Below, piece by piece: positions 50,701-59,203 of a stretch of 64,000 bases of DNA. A program made the position numbers and the translations under genes. Source of the stretch: Tissierellaceae bacterium (GTDB lineage: Bacteria > Bacillota > Clostridia > Tissierellales > Tissierellaceae); contig JALNZV010000011.1 of the NCBI GenBank assembly GCA_023229175.1, positions 8,742-72,741 on the forward strand, written 5' to 3'. The notes under the pieces are model-generated. The model did not search any database and was not told the DNA's origin. It saw only the letters and a program-made list of their open reading frames with translations. Positions within the stretch are counted from its first letter, which is position 1. Every line of letters begins with the position of its first letter.

Positions 50701-53148
50701 ATGGCAAAGATATATAATGCTACATCAAAGTTCGACAAGGCCAATGAACTGTATATATATTTAAAGAACTTCTTTGATACAAGACAGATTAAAAATTTAG
50801 AGATAACTTCTCAATACTATGATTTTCTAGGAGAATTTTTTGGACTTTTAGGCGACTGGAAATTAGGTATTGAATATTCTACGATGGCAAAAGAATTGTG
50901 CAAGGATTTCAATATAAAGGATTATTTATGGGCAGAAACACGAATTCTATTCTTAAGATTTTTTGAAAACGGCTATTTTAACAAGAACAAAATAGAGGAA
51001 CTAAGACTGGAATTTGAAAAGGCAAGTATTTCACTAGTTCGTAGAAGATTCTTACTGTATTTTTCAATTATTAGTATATTACAAGGGGAACTTGAATACG
51101 CAAAGGAACTATTGGAAGAAGACAAATCTATGATAGTCCTCAGTCAGAACGAATATTTAGAGCTCGTTAGAAATTCAATTTTGGCATTTTTAGATACTAG
51201 CTGGGACTCCATAGATACCTTAAATTCTTATAGGGAAAGGTTTTTGAAAGAGGATACTGAATTCGAAGTTCTTTTATTGACGGCGGCAATTGGCATTAAA
51301 TTGCAGCAATTTGGACAGTATAAGCTTTCTTTGAAATACTTCTTTGAGTTTTTGGATATAGCATATAAAAATGTCCTAAAAATTCAAGACGAAGAAATGA
51401 AATATAGTTATATTAATAGTAGAAAAATTGATAAAATTAAGGATAGGCTCGACTTAGCAATTGAAAAGGTCTTTAATAAGGAGATTAGTCATATTCCATT
51501 TGATCAAATAAGAGAAAGTGGAATATATAATTACTTTGACATCACTCCAATTATCGACATCATAGGTAGCGAAGACTTCGTTGGTATAACTCAATTTGAT
51601 TACTATGGAGAGGCCTTAAGTATTAACTCCTTGGAAGAGTTGATTTCAAAATTAGGAGATGATTATAAATACAATTTAGATTTGATTTTAAAATATTTAG
51701 CTAAAGAAACCTTTGCAAAGAAAGGATATATTTTAACATACGATGAAATAAATAGAAAATATTATCCTATTTCCTCTTTAGATAACATTTTCGATGACAG
51801 TGTAAATGATAGTATTTTAAACTTAGTAAATAGGGCTAACAAGGGGATATTAATTAACGAAAACATGTGTGAAATCCAAGATTTTAATTATAAGGAATTT
51901 TTACCTAGAGGAGTAAAAGGCATTATATGTGTTCCCATATCAGCAACGGAAGATAAGGTTTGGACTGAACAGGAGAGAAGGAGCAGATTATATGCAGAGG
52001 ACAGTAATTTAGGCTATATTTACTTAGAAACAGATAATGTTTTTAATAAGTTTGACTCTGAAAGAATGAAAACAGTAAATTCAAGTTCTTATTTGATATA
52101 TACAAATTTGGAAAACAATAAATTGAAGTTGATGGCAACAACTGATAAATTGACGGGAGTCTATACTAGAAAATATTTCGATTTAATGTTTGATGAGTTT
52201 TTAAACAGAGTAAAAACAACAAAGGGTTCCTTTTCGCTGCTTATGCTAGATATCGATAGATTTAAGTCTGTAAATGATACTTATGGCCACAGAAAGGGAG
52301 ACGAGGTCCTAACATTAATAGGAAAGACAATTAAGTCTACAATTAGAAATGATGACATGGTCGGTAGATATGGCGGTGAAGAATTTATTATAATTTTAAA
52401 AAACGTCAGTAAAAATGAATCTGAAATAATCGCCAACAAGTTACGTGAAAATATAACCAACACTTCCTATAAGGGCATCGAATATCCTATAACGGTCAGT
52501 ATTGGTATTTCTCTATTCCCAGATCAAAGTCAATTTAGGGAAGACCTAATAGAGAAAGCCGATCAGGCTTTATATCACGCGAAGGAGACGGGCAGAGATA
52601 AGACGGTAGTATGGGATTTGCAGATGACCAATGCAGCCAGCAGAGTCGATAAACTTTCTGGTATATTAACTGGAAATTCTGATGACGACAATAGAAGAGT
52701 ATTGGCCCTAATAGATATAATAGAATTAGTGAAAGATAAGACATACTTAAAGGACAAAGCTTATATTTTTCTAAGCAAGGTTTTAGAGACTATCGACGCT
52801 CAATATGGGACAATCATATTTGTAGAGAACGACCTAGTGAAAAATTATTTAACCCGTGAAAGGCTTAAAAAGGGCTGGATAGCAACTCCCCATCTAAATC
52901 AGAGCATCATTGAAAATGCTATAAAATCTAAGGTGGGAGATTATATAATCGATTGGGAATACCTGGACAATATAGATACGATTTCCGGGTTACCAGATTG
53001 GCAATCAATTATTGTAGTACCTTTAATTAAGGAACAAAAGGTAAAGGGGGTCTTATATTTATCTGCGGCGTTGAGAAATAAAGAATTTGATTTTAGTTGT
53101 TATAACTTAGCAAAATGTTATGCAAATATGTTTGCCGCGATTATTTAA
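47776..53148 (+). CDS. Giant pseudokinase-ATPase-TPR-GAF-GGDEF-GAF signalling protein
   Basis: 1790 residues; no membrane helix. Domains in order: kinase-like fold (~1-260) in which the HRD Asp is Leu136 (YGLLNPSD), the catalytic-loop Lys is Asn138 and DFG is DIA (154-156), so catalysis is unlikely; an AAA_16/STAND-like ATPase with Walker A ending GMGKT (316-320) and Walker B YIVIDDIQ (~424-431); helical TPR-like region (~750-1150); GAF-like (~1295-1445); GGDEF (~1455-1620) with GGEEF at 1533-1537 and an RxxD I-site at 1524-1527 (RNDD, five residues upstream); second GAF (~1650-1790). GGDEF makes c-di-GMP; the intact GGEEF predicts activity and the I-site predicts product inhibition. Known multidomain relatives join kinase, AAA and histidine kinase or guanylate cyclase outputs; the GGDEF form with a dead kinase is what I infer here. 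RBS AGAGGGGATACT. Confidence 0.88.
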   Translation: MRIIDNRYKIEDTIDYKVYSESYRVLDLWGNEKSKFLKFYNYDIQKDLIHYLIENFIQLNNINNHKILANESFNLVKSIDAKRINMKLYYSISEYTSAPRLNDIEQDLTLNEKLHIISDICLAMDFLHFRGITYGLLNPSDIFVDENRKIKLLDIANMIEKRMESYYDEFTRYFISPEILVNKNENHKKVDYYSIGLVIKYLLLDNFLEDDVNLFKYKDNSILDNSQKSFLNSVILGLSKRNFAEREANLINIVNEIIDRFSLDYSYNLIENRDILLFKNKIVGRGKEINEILEIDESAAGENTDIKGLVISSDFGMGKTRFLKEISHRLRMKGRAVYSIGIAKNQKNDLLDISNILKQALKDTPTDLIEKYRNELSRILPEMKLSINEDMKTDLNQKSEKFRLYNRIANYFTELSKTEIIYIVIDDIQNANPNLLTVIDYLFKNVKGNNLFFIFSYDKSDKNNYLVKNQMDIWTSIHLIKHIELLKLDLEEIGQMIQNILGISYVPQNLSSVLFRESEGNPRYIEYIIKHLYGDGELFMGTSGKWLLKADSYSDIRFPTNIDDAFEKQLSIIKNNYSEIFKIISIFDGILYKKILLDMTGAPPEKIERELNELIILGLIDEKLADFGYSYSINSNEIKKAIYSEIPNEERIVLHKKAAEVIGKMNTRNMDLVFEEYLFHLIKSNQTDEALEIIFGKLKQVDNKYSTHAKFLWERAYGIEKTVTSLTKLNILYNLISINSLKGETEIGNALLQEYQRDSMTLKDYNHIIKSKSFLIDIYHRKVQIDKEINEINEIEQIAKEKNILEGEIVALISRARLNIDSGKLDIAEEQLKKAKKVSLNSHIKTHLGTIYNRLGIIEFLNGNMEESVKCYGKSIRYFTESGNIADATRPINNLGNIYSGHYDDLKKGMEYYEKGLDIASKFGVQDAEIVFLNNISEIYFENHQYKESIEYIEKVKKGAHELQDISMIFLANVNMAKIYNATSKFDKANELYIYLKNFFDTRQIKNLEITSQYYDFLGEFFGLLGDWKLGIEYSTMAKELCKDFNIKDYLWAETRILFLRFFENGYFNKNKIEELRLEFEKASISLVRRRFLLYFSIISILQGELEYAKELLEEDKSMIVLSQNEYLELVRNSILAFLDTSWDSIDTLNSYRERFLKEDTEFEVLLLTAAIGIKLQQFGQYKLSLKYFFEFLDIAYKNVLKIQDEEMKYSYINSRKIDKIKDRLDLAIEKVFNKEISHIPFDQIRESGIYNYFDITPIIDIIGSEDFVGITQFDYYGEALSINSLEELISKLGDDYKYNLDLILKYLAKETFAKKGYILTYDEINRKYYPISSLDNIFDDSVNDSILNLVNRANKGILINENMCEIQDFNYKEFLPRGVKGIICVPISATEDKVWTEQERRSRLYAEDSNLGYIYLETDNVFNKFDSERMKTVNSSSYLIYTNLENNKLKLMATTDKLTGVYTRKYFDLMFDEFLNRVKTTKGSFSLLMLDIDRFKSVNDTYGHRKGDEVLTLIGKTIKSTIRNDDMVGRYGGEEFIIILKNVSKNESEIIANKLRENITNTSYKGIEYPITVSIGISLFPDQSQFREDLIEKADQALYHAKETGRDKTVVWDLQMTNAASRVDKLSGILTGNSDDDNRRVLALIDIIELVKDKTYLKDKAYIFLSKVLETIDAQYGTIIFVENDLVKNYLTRERLKKGWIATPHLNQSIIENAIKSKVGDYIIDWEYLDNIDTISGLPDWQSIIVVPLIKEQKVKGVLYLSAALRNKEFDFSCYNLAKCYANMFAAII

Positions 53149-53193
53149 CCTAGATAAATAAACTATAAAAAAGTACTAAAAGTTATTTTTATA

Positions 53194-53202
53194 TGATATA
53201 AT
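53194..53202 (+). promoter_or_regulatory. Extended -10 promoter of the hut leader
   Basis: TGATATAAT gives a TG-extended -10 (TATAAT 53197-53202); the -35 region is poor. The transcript would start near 53209, so the leader before hutH is about 155 bases. Confidence 0.6.
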
Positions 53203-53236
53203 TAATTATGTCAAATACGATTCTAGGGGTAGAAAA

Positions 53237-53323
53237 ATGAAATTTCTAGATCACAACACAATTAAAGAGAAAATAACCAAAAAACCACAGATAAATCTGT
53301 GGTTTTTATGCGCTTTACCTTAG
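53237..53323 (+). CDS. 28-codon leader ORF upstream of hutH
   Basis: ATG to TAG, reading MKFLDHNTIKEKITKK then PQINLWFLCALP. It follows AGGGGTAGAAAA, a possible ribosome site, and spans the intrinsic terminator at 53279-53307, so a ribosome on it would affect terminator folding. Only one His codon is present, so a classical His-run attenuator is not supported. It could be chance. Confidence 0.35.
   Translation: MKFLDHNTIKEKITKKPQINLWFLCALP
53279..53307 (+). terminator. Terminator within the hut leader
   Basis: AAAACCACAGAT pairs with ATCTGTGGTTTT around a TAA loop, followed by TATG. It is placed downstream of the leader promoter and before hutH, so it is either an attenuator or the end of the preceding gene's transcript. 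Confidence 0.85.
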
Positions 53324-53363
53324 TAACAGAGCATACAAGAAAAATGTCTAGGAGGGAGATTCT

Positions 53364-54893
53364 ATGGGAAAAGTATATTTGAATGGAAATGATTTAACTC
53401 TAGAGGAATTTATCAATGTAGTAAGAAGCAATACTGAAGTGGATATAACTAAAGATGCAGTTACCCGAGTAGAAAAATCAAGGGCATTGGTAGACCAATT
53501 TGTTCGCCAAAATAAGGTTGTCTATGGTATTACTACGGGATTTGGTAAGTTTAGTGATGTGGTCATTACAGGAGAAGAGACTACAAAACTACAAAGAAAT
53601 TTAATCATGAGTCATGCCTGTGGAGTTGGAGAACCTTTTTCAGAGGAAATAGTCAGAGGAATTATGCTCTTGAGAATTAATGCCCTCTCAAAAGGGTTTT
53701 CTGGTATCAGGCTTTCCACGTTAAATGTGTTAGTGGAGATGTTAAATAAGGGAGTTCATCCTATTATCCCAGAGAAAGGTTCCCTGGGGGCAAGCGGGGA
53801 TTTAGCACCTTTAGCTCACATGGTACTAGTAATGATAGGAGAAGGTGAAGCCATATATAAAGGCGTGAGAATGTCTGGTAAAGCTGCCATGGAAAGTGCG
53901 AATATTAAGACGGTTGAACTGACCTCTAAAGAAGGGTTGGCTTTAATAAATGGCACACAAGTAATGACATCTATTGGGGCACTGACTATTTACGATGCTA
54001 TGGTCTTAAGTAAGACGGCAGACATCGTGGCAGCCCTTACTGTAGAAGCTCTTAATGGCATTATAGATGCCTTTGATTTCAGGCTTCATAAGGCTAGGGC
54101 TCACGAAGGACAGATAAGCACAGGGAAAAACTTAATGATTTTGCTACAAAATAGCAAAAATATTACTAGGCAAGGAGAAAAAAGAGTACAGGATGCTTAT
54201 TCTATAAGATGTATACCGCAGATTCACGGTGGCAGCAAAGATAGTTTTCAGTATGTAAAAGAAAAAATTGAAATAGAAATGAATTCAGCTACAGATAACC
54301 CACTGATTTTTACTGAAGACGAAGACGTCATTTCCGGGGGCAATTTCCACGGTCAACCAATGGCCTTGGCTTTTGACTTTCTTGGAATTGGTTTGGCGGA
54401 ATTAGCCAATATATCAGAAAGACGCCTTGAAAGACTTGTAAATCCAGCTTTAAGTGAGGGGCTGCCTGCATTTTTAATAGAAAATGGTGGTTTAAACTCT
54501 GGATTTATGATAGTACAGTATGCAGCGGCTTCTCTAGTATCAGAAAACAAAATACTTGCACATCCTGCCAGCGTAGACTCTATACCATCTTCAGCTAATC
54601 AGGAAGATCATGTCTCTATGGGCACTATTGCAGCAAGAAAGTCCAGGGATATAATGGAAAATGCTAGGAAGGTTCTTAGTATGGAATTATTAGCAGCTTG
54701 TCAAGGAGTAGATTTAAGGGGAAATAAGGGATTGGGAAAAGGCACAAAAATAGCATATAATATAATTAGAAATAATATAAACTATTTAAAGGAAGATAGA
54801 CCTATGTATTTTGACATAAATAAGTGCGAAAATATACTTGCGACAGGGGAGATTGTCAAGGAAACTGAGTTAGAAGTGGGAGAATTATTATAG
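53364..54893 (+). CDS. hutH: Histidine ammonia-lyase
   Basis: First step of histidine degradation: L-histidine to urocanate plus ammonia. The autocatalytic MIO prosthetic group forms from A143-S144-G145 in GSLGASGDLAPLAH. GITTGFGKF near residue 55 and SSANQEDHVSMG near 410 are conserved. 509 residues is the usual size. ATG behind AGGAGGGAG. Preceded by a structured leader; co-transcribed with hutU after 11 bases. Confidence 0.97.
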   Translation: MGKVYLNGNDLTLEEFINVVRSNTEVDITKDAVTRVEKSRALVDQFVRQNKVVYGITTGFGKFSDVVITGEETTKLQRNLIMSHACGVGEPFSEEIVRGIMLLRINALSKGFSGIRLSTLNVLVEMLNKGVHPIIPEKGSLGASGDLAPLAHMVLVMIGEGEAIYKGVRMSGKAAMESANIKTVELTSKEGLALINGTQVMTSIGALTIYDAMVLSKTADIVAALTVEALNGIIDAFDFRLHKARAHEGQISTGKNLMILLQNSKNITRQGEKRVQDAYSIRCIPQIHGGSKDSFQYVKEKIEIEMNSATDNPLIFTEDEDVISGGNFHGQPMALAFDFLGIGLAELANISERRLERLVNPALSEGLPAFLIENGGLNSGFMIVQYAAASLVSENKILAHPASVDSIPSSANQEDHVSMGTIAARKSRDIMENARKVLSMELLAACQGVDLRGNKGLGKGTKIAYNIIRNNINYLKEDRPMYFDINKCENILATGEIVKETELEVGELL

Positions 54894-54904
54894 GGGGGAT
54901 TTGA

Positions 54905-56932
54905 ATGTTAAATAATACAGAAATATCCAATGCCATGACTATTAAATTAGAGGATGATTTGCCACCTGAACAAGAGTTTAGAAAAGGCATCAGGAGGGCA
55001 CCAAAGAGAGAGTTAAACCTTTCAAAAAATGAAGTAGAATTGGCCTTGAAAAATGCTCTGAGATATATACCGGAAAGCCTTCACGAAACCTTGGCACCGG
55101 AATTTTTAGAGGAACTAGTTACCCATGGAAGGGTTTACGGATACAGATATAGACCAGAGGGCCCTATCAAGGGTAGACCAATCCACGAATACAAGGGCAA
55201 ATGCATTGAAGGAAAAGCATTTCAGGTTATGATAGATAACAATTTAGATTTTGAAGTAGCCTTATATCCCTACGAATTAGTTACATACGGGGAAACAGGC
55301 CAAGTTTGTCAAAACTGGATGCAATATAGGCTAATCAAAAGGTATCTGGAAGAACTGACAGATGAACAAACCTTAGTAGTATCATCTGGTCATCCTTTAG
55401 GTTTATTTAAATCTTCAAAGACAAGTCCAAGGGTCATTATAACAAACGCCCTTATGGTAGGGGCATTTGACGATCAAGAGCACTGGATAAAAGCTCAGGC
55501 CCTAGGGGTGGCTAATTATGGGCAGATGACTGCTGGAGGCTGGATGTATATAGGCCCTCAGGGTATAGTTCACGGTACCTATAATACTATATTAAATGCG
55601 GGACGAATGAAATTGGGCATAAAAAATGACAGAGATTTACGGGGCCATTTATTTGTTAGCTCTGGCTTAGGTGGAATGAGTGGGGCACAGGGAAAGGCGA
55701 CTAAAATAGCAAAGGGAGTAGGAATCATTGCAGAGGTCGATTATTCAAGAATAGAAACTAGGCTCAAGCAAGGCTGGATTGACCAGTCCTTTGAAAGCTT
55801 AGAAGAATTATTTCAAAGAGCATATTCTGCGATGGAGAAAAAGGAAGAATTAGCATTAGCCTATTATGGCAATATAGTTGACCTCTTAGAATACGCAGTT
55901 GAAAACCATATTAAAATTGAACTGTTATCTGATCAAACTTCCTGCCATGCTCCCTATGATGGTGGATATTGTCCACAAGGACTGACATTTGATGAAAGAA
56001 CAGAAGTATTGGAAAAGGATAAAGCTAAGTTTAAACATTTAGTAGATGAATCATTAAAGAAACACTATGAACTGATTAAAGAATTAGTTAATAGGGGAAC
56101 ATATTTCTTTGATTACGGCAATAGTTTTATGAAAGCTATATACGATGCTGGTGTAAAAGAAATAGCTAAAAATGGAGTTGATGAATCAGAAGGCTTTATA
56201 TTTCCATCTTATGTAGAAGATATAATGGGGCCAATGTTATTTGACTATGGATATGGACCATTCAGATGGGTTTGTTTAAGCGGGAACCATGAAGACTTAG
56301 TTAAAACGGACAGAGCTGCTATGGAAAGCATAGATAAAGATAGAAGAGGTCAAGATAGAGATAATTATATTTGGATAAGAGATGCTGAAAAAAATGGGCT
56401 AGTCGTAGGGACGCAAGCTAGAATTTTATATCAAGATGCCCTTGGAAGGTTAAAGATAGCCCTGAAATTTAATGAAATGGTTAGAAACGGAGAAGTTGGA
56501 CCGATTATGCTAGGTAGGGATCACCATGATACCGGTGGCACCGATTCTCCCTTTAGAGAGACAGCAAACATAAGGGATGGCAGCAATATCATGGCAGATA
56601 TGGCAACACAGTCATATGCGGGAAATGCAGCCAGGGGTATGAGTCTAGTGGCACTCCACAATGGAGGAGGAGTAGGTATTGGAAAATCCATAAACGGTGG
56701 ATTTGGAATGGTGTTAGACGGAAGTGAAAGAGTGGATAATATACTGATGACTGCAATGCCTTGGGATGTAATGGGAGGAGTAGCAAGACGTGCTTGGGCA
56801 AGAAATGAAAACTCAATTACCACCTGCATCGAATACAATAATGAGTTTAAAGATACGGACCATATAACTATTCCATATATAACCGACAGCGAGTTTATAA
56901 CAAACTTAGTAGATAAAAAGTACGGTAAATAA
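54905..56932 (+). CDS. hutU: Urocanate hydratase (long form)
   Basis: Converts urocanate to imidazolonepropionate with a tightly bound NAD+. Conserved ANYGQMTAGGWMYIGPQGIVHGTYNT, SGLGGMSGAQ, and GRDHHDTGGTDSPFRET motifs. 675 residues is the long type found in several anaerobes, about 120 longer than the Bacillus/Pseudomonas enzyme (~555). ATG follows GGGGGGATTTGA. Confidence 0.95.
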   Translation: MLNNTEISNAMTIKLEDDLPPEQEFRKGIRRAPKRELNLSKNEVELALKNALRYIPESLHETLAPEFLEELVTHGRVYGYRYRPEGPIKGRPIHEYKGKCIEGKAFQVMIDNNLDFEVALYPYELVTYGETGQVCQNWMQYRLIKRYLEELTDEQTLVVSSGHPLGLFKSSKTSPRVIITNALMVGAFDDQEHWIKAQALGVANYGQMTAGGWMYIGPQGIVHGTYNTILNAGRMKLGIKNDRDLRGHLFVSSGLGGMSGAQGKATKIAKGVGIIAEVDYSRIETRLKQGWIDQSFESLEELFQRAYSAMEKKEELALAYYGNIVDLLEYAVENHIKIELLSDQTSCHAPYDGGYCPQGLTFDERTEVLEKDKAKFKHLVDESLKKHYELIKELVNRGTYFFDYGNSFMKAIYDAGVKEIAKNGVDESEGFIFPSYVEDIMGPMLFDYGYGPFRWVCLSGNHEDLVKTDRAAMESIDKDRRGQDRDNYIWIRDAEKNGLVVGTQARILYQDALGRLKIALKFNEMVRNGEVGPIMLGRDHHDTGGTDSPFRETANIRDGSNIMADMATQSYAGNAARGMSLVALHNGGGVGIGKSINGGFGMVLDGSERVDNILMTAMPWDVMGGVARRAWARNENSITTCIEYNNEFKDTDHITIPYITDSEFITNLVDKKYGK

Positions 56933-56946
56933 AAAAGGGGGAGAAA

Positions 56947-57843
56947 ATGGCTAGAATTATCCAATGTGTACCAAATTTTAGCGAAGGAAGAAACAAGGCT
57001 ATTATTGAAAAAATAGTAGAGGAAATTAGATTAGTAGAAGAAGTCAAATTGCTGGATTATTCCATGGACAAGGATCATAATCGTACAGTAGTCACTTTCA
57101 TAGGAGAACCAGAAAATGTCATATTGGCTGCCTTTAATGCGTGTAAGGTAGCGTCTGAATTAATAGATATGAGAAACCATATAGGGGAACATCCTAGGAT
57201 GGGTGCAACAGATGTTATACCATTAATACCAATCTCAGATGTGACCATGGAGGAATGCGTTGAGCTTTCTGAAACCCTAGGAAAGAGAATTGGCGAAGAA
57301 TTAAATATTTCAGTATATTTATACGAGAAATCTGCAAAAAAATCAAGTAGGGAAAACCTAGCAGATATCAGAAGAGGTCAATATGAAGGGATGGAAGTCA
57401 AGATAAAAGAAGAAAAGTGGAAACCGGACTTTGGTCCCATAGAGCTAAATGTAAAGGCGGGAGTTACGGCAATTGGTGCCAGGATGCCTTTAGTGGCCTT
57501 TAATGTAAATTTAGATTCAATGGATATAAATATTGCCAAGAAAATTGCAAAATCAGTAAGGGCAAATGGAGGCGGGTTTAAATATTGTAAGGCCTTAGGT
57601 ATAGAAATAAAAGAAAGAAATATAGTACAAGTTACAATGAATATGGTAGACTATACTAAGACACCTTTATTTAGAGTATTCGATGCAATAGAGAGAGAAG
57701 CTAGGCGATATGGAGTAAATGTGGTGGGCAGTGAGATAGTTGGTCTATTGCCAATGGAAGCTATGATAGATGTAGCAGACTACTATCTTAGGTTAGAAAA
57801 TTTTGATAACAGCCAGATACTAGAACGGAGAATGATGGAGTAG
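56947..57843 (+). CDS. ftcD: Glutamate formimidoyltransferase
   Basis: Transfers the formimino group of formiminoglutamate to tetrahydrofolate, giving glutamate and 5-formimino-THF. 298 residues, corresponding to the transferase half of the animal bifunctional enzyme. Conserved QCVPNFSEGRN at the start, MDKDHNRTVVTF, IGEHPRMGATDVIPLIP, KAGVTAIGARMPLVAFNVN, and RANGGGFKYCKALG. No cyclodeaminase (fchA) is in the window; it must act from elsewhere. 14 bases after hutU. Confidence 0.95.
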   Translation: MARIIQCVPNFSEGRNKAIIEKIVEEIRLVEEVKLLDYSMDKDHNRTVVTFIGEPENVILAAFNACKVASELIDMRNHIGEHPRMGATDVIPLIPISDVTMEECVELSETLGKRIGEELNISVYLYEKSAKKSSRENLADIRRGQYEGMEVKIKEEKWKPDFGPIELNVKAGVTAIGARMPLVAFNVNLDSMDINIAKKIAKSVRANGGGFKYCKALGIEIKERNIVQVTMNMVDYTKTPLFRVFDAIEREARRYGVNVVGSEIVGLLPMEAMIDVADYYLRLENFDNSQILERRMME

Positions 57844-57851
57844 GTGATTTA

Positions 57852-59114
57852 ATGAAGGCCACTTTGGTCATAAAAGGTATAAGTAATTTAATTACATTAA
57901 AAGGTGAAAACAGGCCTAGGGTAAAAGATGATTTAAAAGACATAGGCTTAATAAAAAATGGAGTTATAGCATTGCAAGGTGAAAAAATAATATATGTAGG
58001 GGAAGGTGAACTTCCTCCAACTATAACCATTGACGACAGCACAATTGTAGTAGATGGCAACGGTAAAACAGTAACTCCTGGGCTTGTAGATTCTCATACC
58101 CACTTGGTCCATGGAGGTTCTCGAGAACATGAGCTGGCAATGAAATTAAATGGAATACCATATTTAGATATCCTTGCAGCAGGAGGTGGAATACACTCCA
58201 CAGTAAAGGCTACGAGAGAGGCTAGTTTTGGAGAATTATATGAAAAGGCAAAAAAAAGTTTAGACAAGATGCTTGAGTATGGAATAACTACAGTAGAAGC
58301 AAAAAGTGGGTATGGGATAGACGATTTTGAAACAGAAATTAAACAATTAGCGGTGGCAAATAAATTAAATGAAAGACATCCTGTAGATGTTGTTTCAACA
58401 TTTATGGGAGCTCATGCAATACCAAAAAAATACAAGATGGATTCCGACAAATTTGTAGAAATTATAATTGATGAAATGTTGCCAGAAGTTGCTCATAGGG
58501 GATTGGCGAAATTTTGTGATGTGTTTTGTGAGGATGGAGTATTTAGTGTAGACCAATCTAGAAGGATTTTAATGGCAGCAAGAAGCCACGGGTTGATACC
58601 GAGAATACATGCAGATGAGATAGTTTCCTTAGGCGGTGCTGAACTGGCTGCAGAAATTAATTGTATAACTGCAGACCACTTAGTGGCAGCCAGCGATGAA
58701 GGCATTAAATTAATGGCAAAGAAGGGTATTATAGCAAACTTATTGCCTGGTACATCATTTAATTTACAAACTGGTAAATTTGCACGTGCTAGAAAAATGG
58801 TAGAAGAAGGGGTACCCATAGCCATATCTACGGACTATAATCCAGGGAGTTGTCCAACGGAAAACATTCAACTTATAATGAGTTTCGCCTCTTTGATAAT
58901 GAGGCTTACGCCAGAAGAAGTAATTACAGCTGTTACGATAAACGGTGCTGCTGCCTTAGGTTTGGAACGTGAAATAGGAAGTCTTCAGGTTGGTAAAATA
59001 GGTGATATAGTCATTTTCGATTCTCCTAATTTAGAATATTTAATTTATCATTTTGGCATAAATCATACAGACAAGGTGATAAAAAGGGGAGAAGTTGTAT
59101 TCAGTAAAATTTAA
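57852..59114 (+). CDS. hutI: Imidazolonepropionase
   Basis: Hydrolyses imidazolonepropionate to formiminoglutamate. Amidohydrolase fold: metal ligands in VDSHTHLVHGGSRE, HADEIVSLGG and the active-site Asp in ISTDYNPGSCPT. 420 residues is full length. It is the last gene of the four-gene hut operon and is followed by a hairpin without a U tract. Confidence 0.96.
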   Translation: MKATLVIKGISNLITLKGENRPRVKDDLKDIGLIKNGVIALQGEKIIYVGEGELPPTITIDDSTIVVDGNGKTVTPGLVDSHTHLVHGGSREHELAMKLNGIPYLDILAAGGGIHSTVKATREASFGELYEKAKKSLDKMLEYGITTVEAKSGYGIDDFETEIKQLAVANKLNERHPVDVVSTFMGAHAIPKKYKMDSDKFVEIIIDEMLPEVAHRGLAKFCDVFCEDGVFSVDQSRRILMAARSHGLIPRIHADEIVSLGGAELAAEINCITADHLVAASDEGIKLMAKKGIIANLLPGTSFNLQTGKFARARKMVEEGVPIAISTDYNPGSCPTENIQLIMSFASLIMRLTPEEVITAVTINGAAALGLEREIGSLQVGKIGDIVIFDSPNLEYLIYHFGINHTDKVIKRGEVVFSKI

Positions 59115-59139
59115 CACTCCGCTTTTATAGATTTTGGAT

Positions 59140-59178
59140 AATGACTTTTGGCCTATATTTCATAGGCTAAAGGTCATT
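59140..59178 (+). other. Long hairpin between hutI and the transporter gene
   Basis: A 17-bp stem (two wobbles) with arms AATGACTTTTGGCCTAT and ATAGGCTAAAGGTCATT around ATTTC. It is followed by A residues, not T, and lies just before the ribosome site of the next gene. It could terminate weakly, protect the hut mRNA or separate expression of the two units. Confidence 0.6.
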
Positions 59179-59203
59179 AAAAAAGAGAGGGATATAAAAA
59201 CCA

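Noticed and set aside
53209..53363. HutP-binding site in the hut leader
   Set aside because: The spaced UAG/NAG triplets of the B. subtilis site were not found, so HutP control was not claimed.
59115..59203. yybP-ykoY (Mn2+) riboswitch before the GDT1-type gene
   Set aside because: Only a single long hairpin is present; the conserved GGGGAGUA and two-arm pattern are missing.
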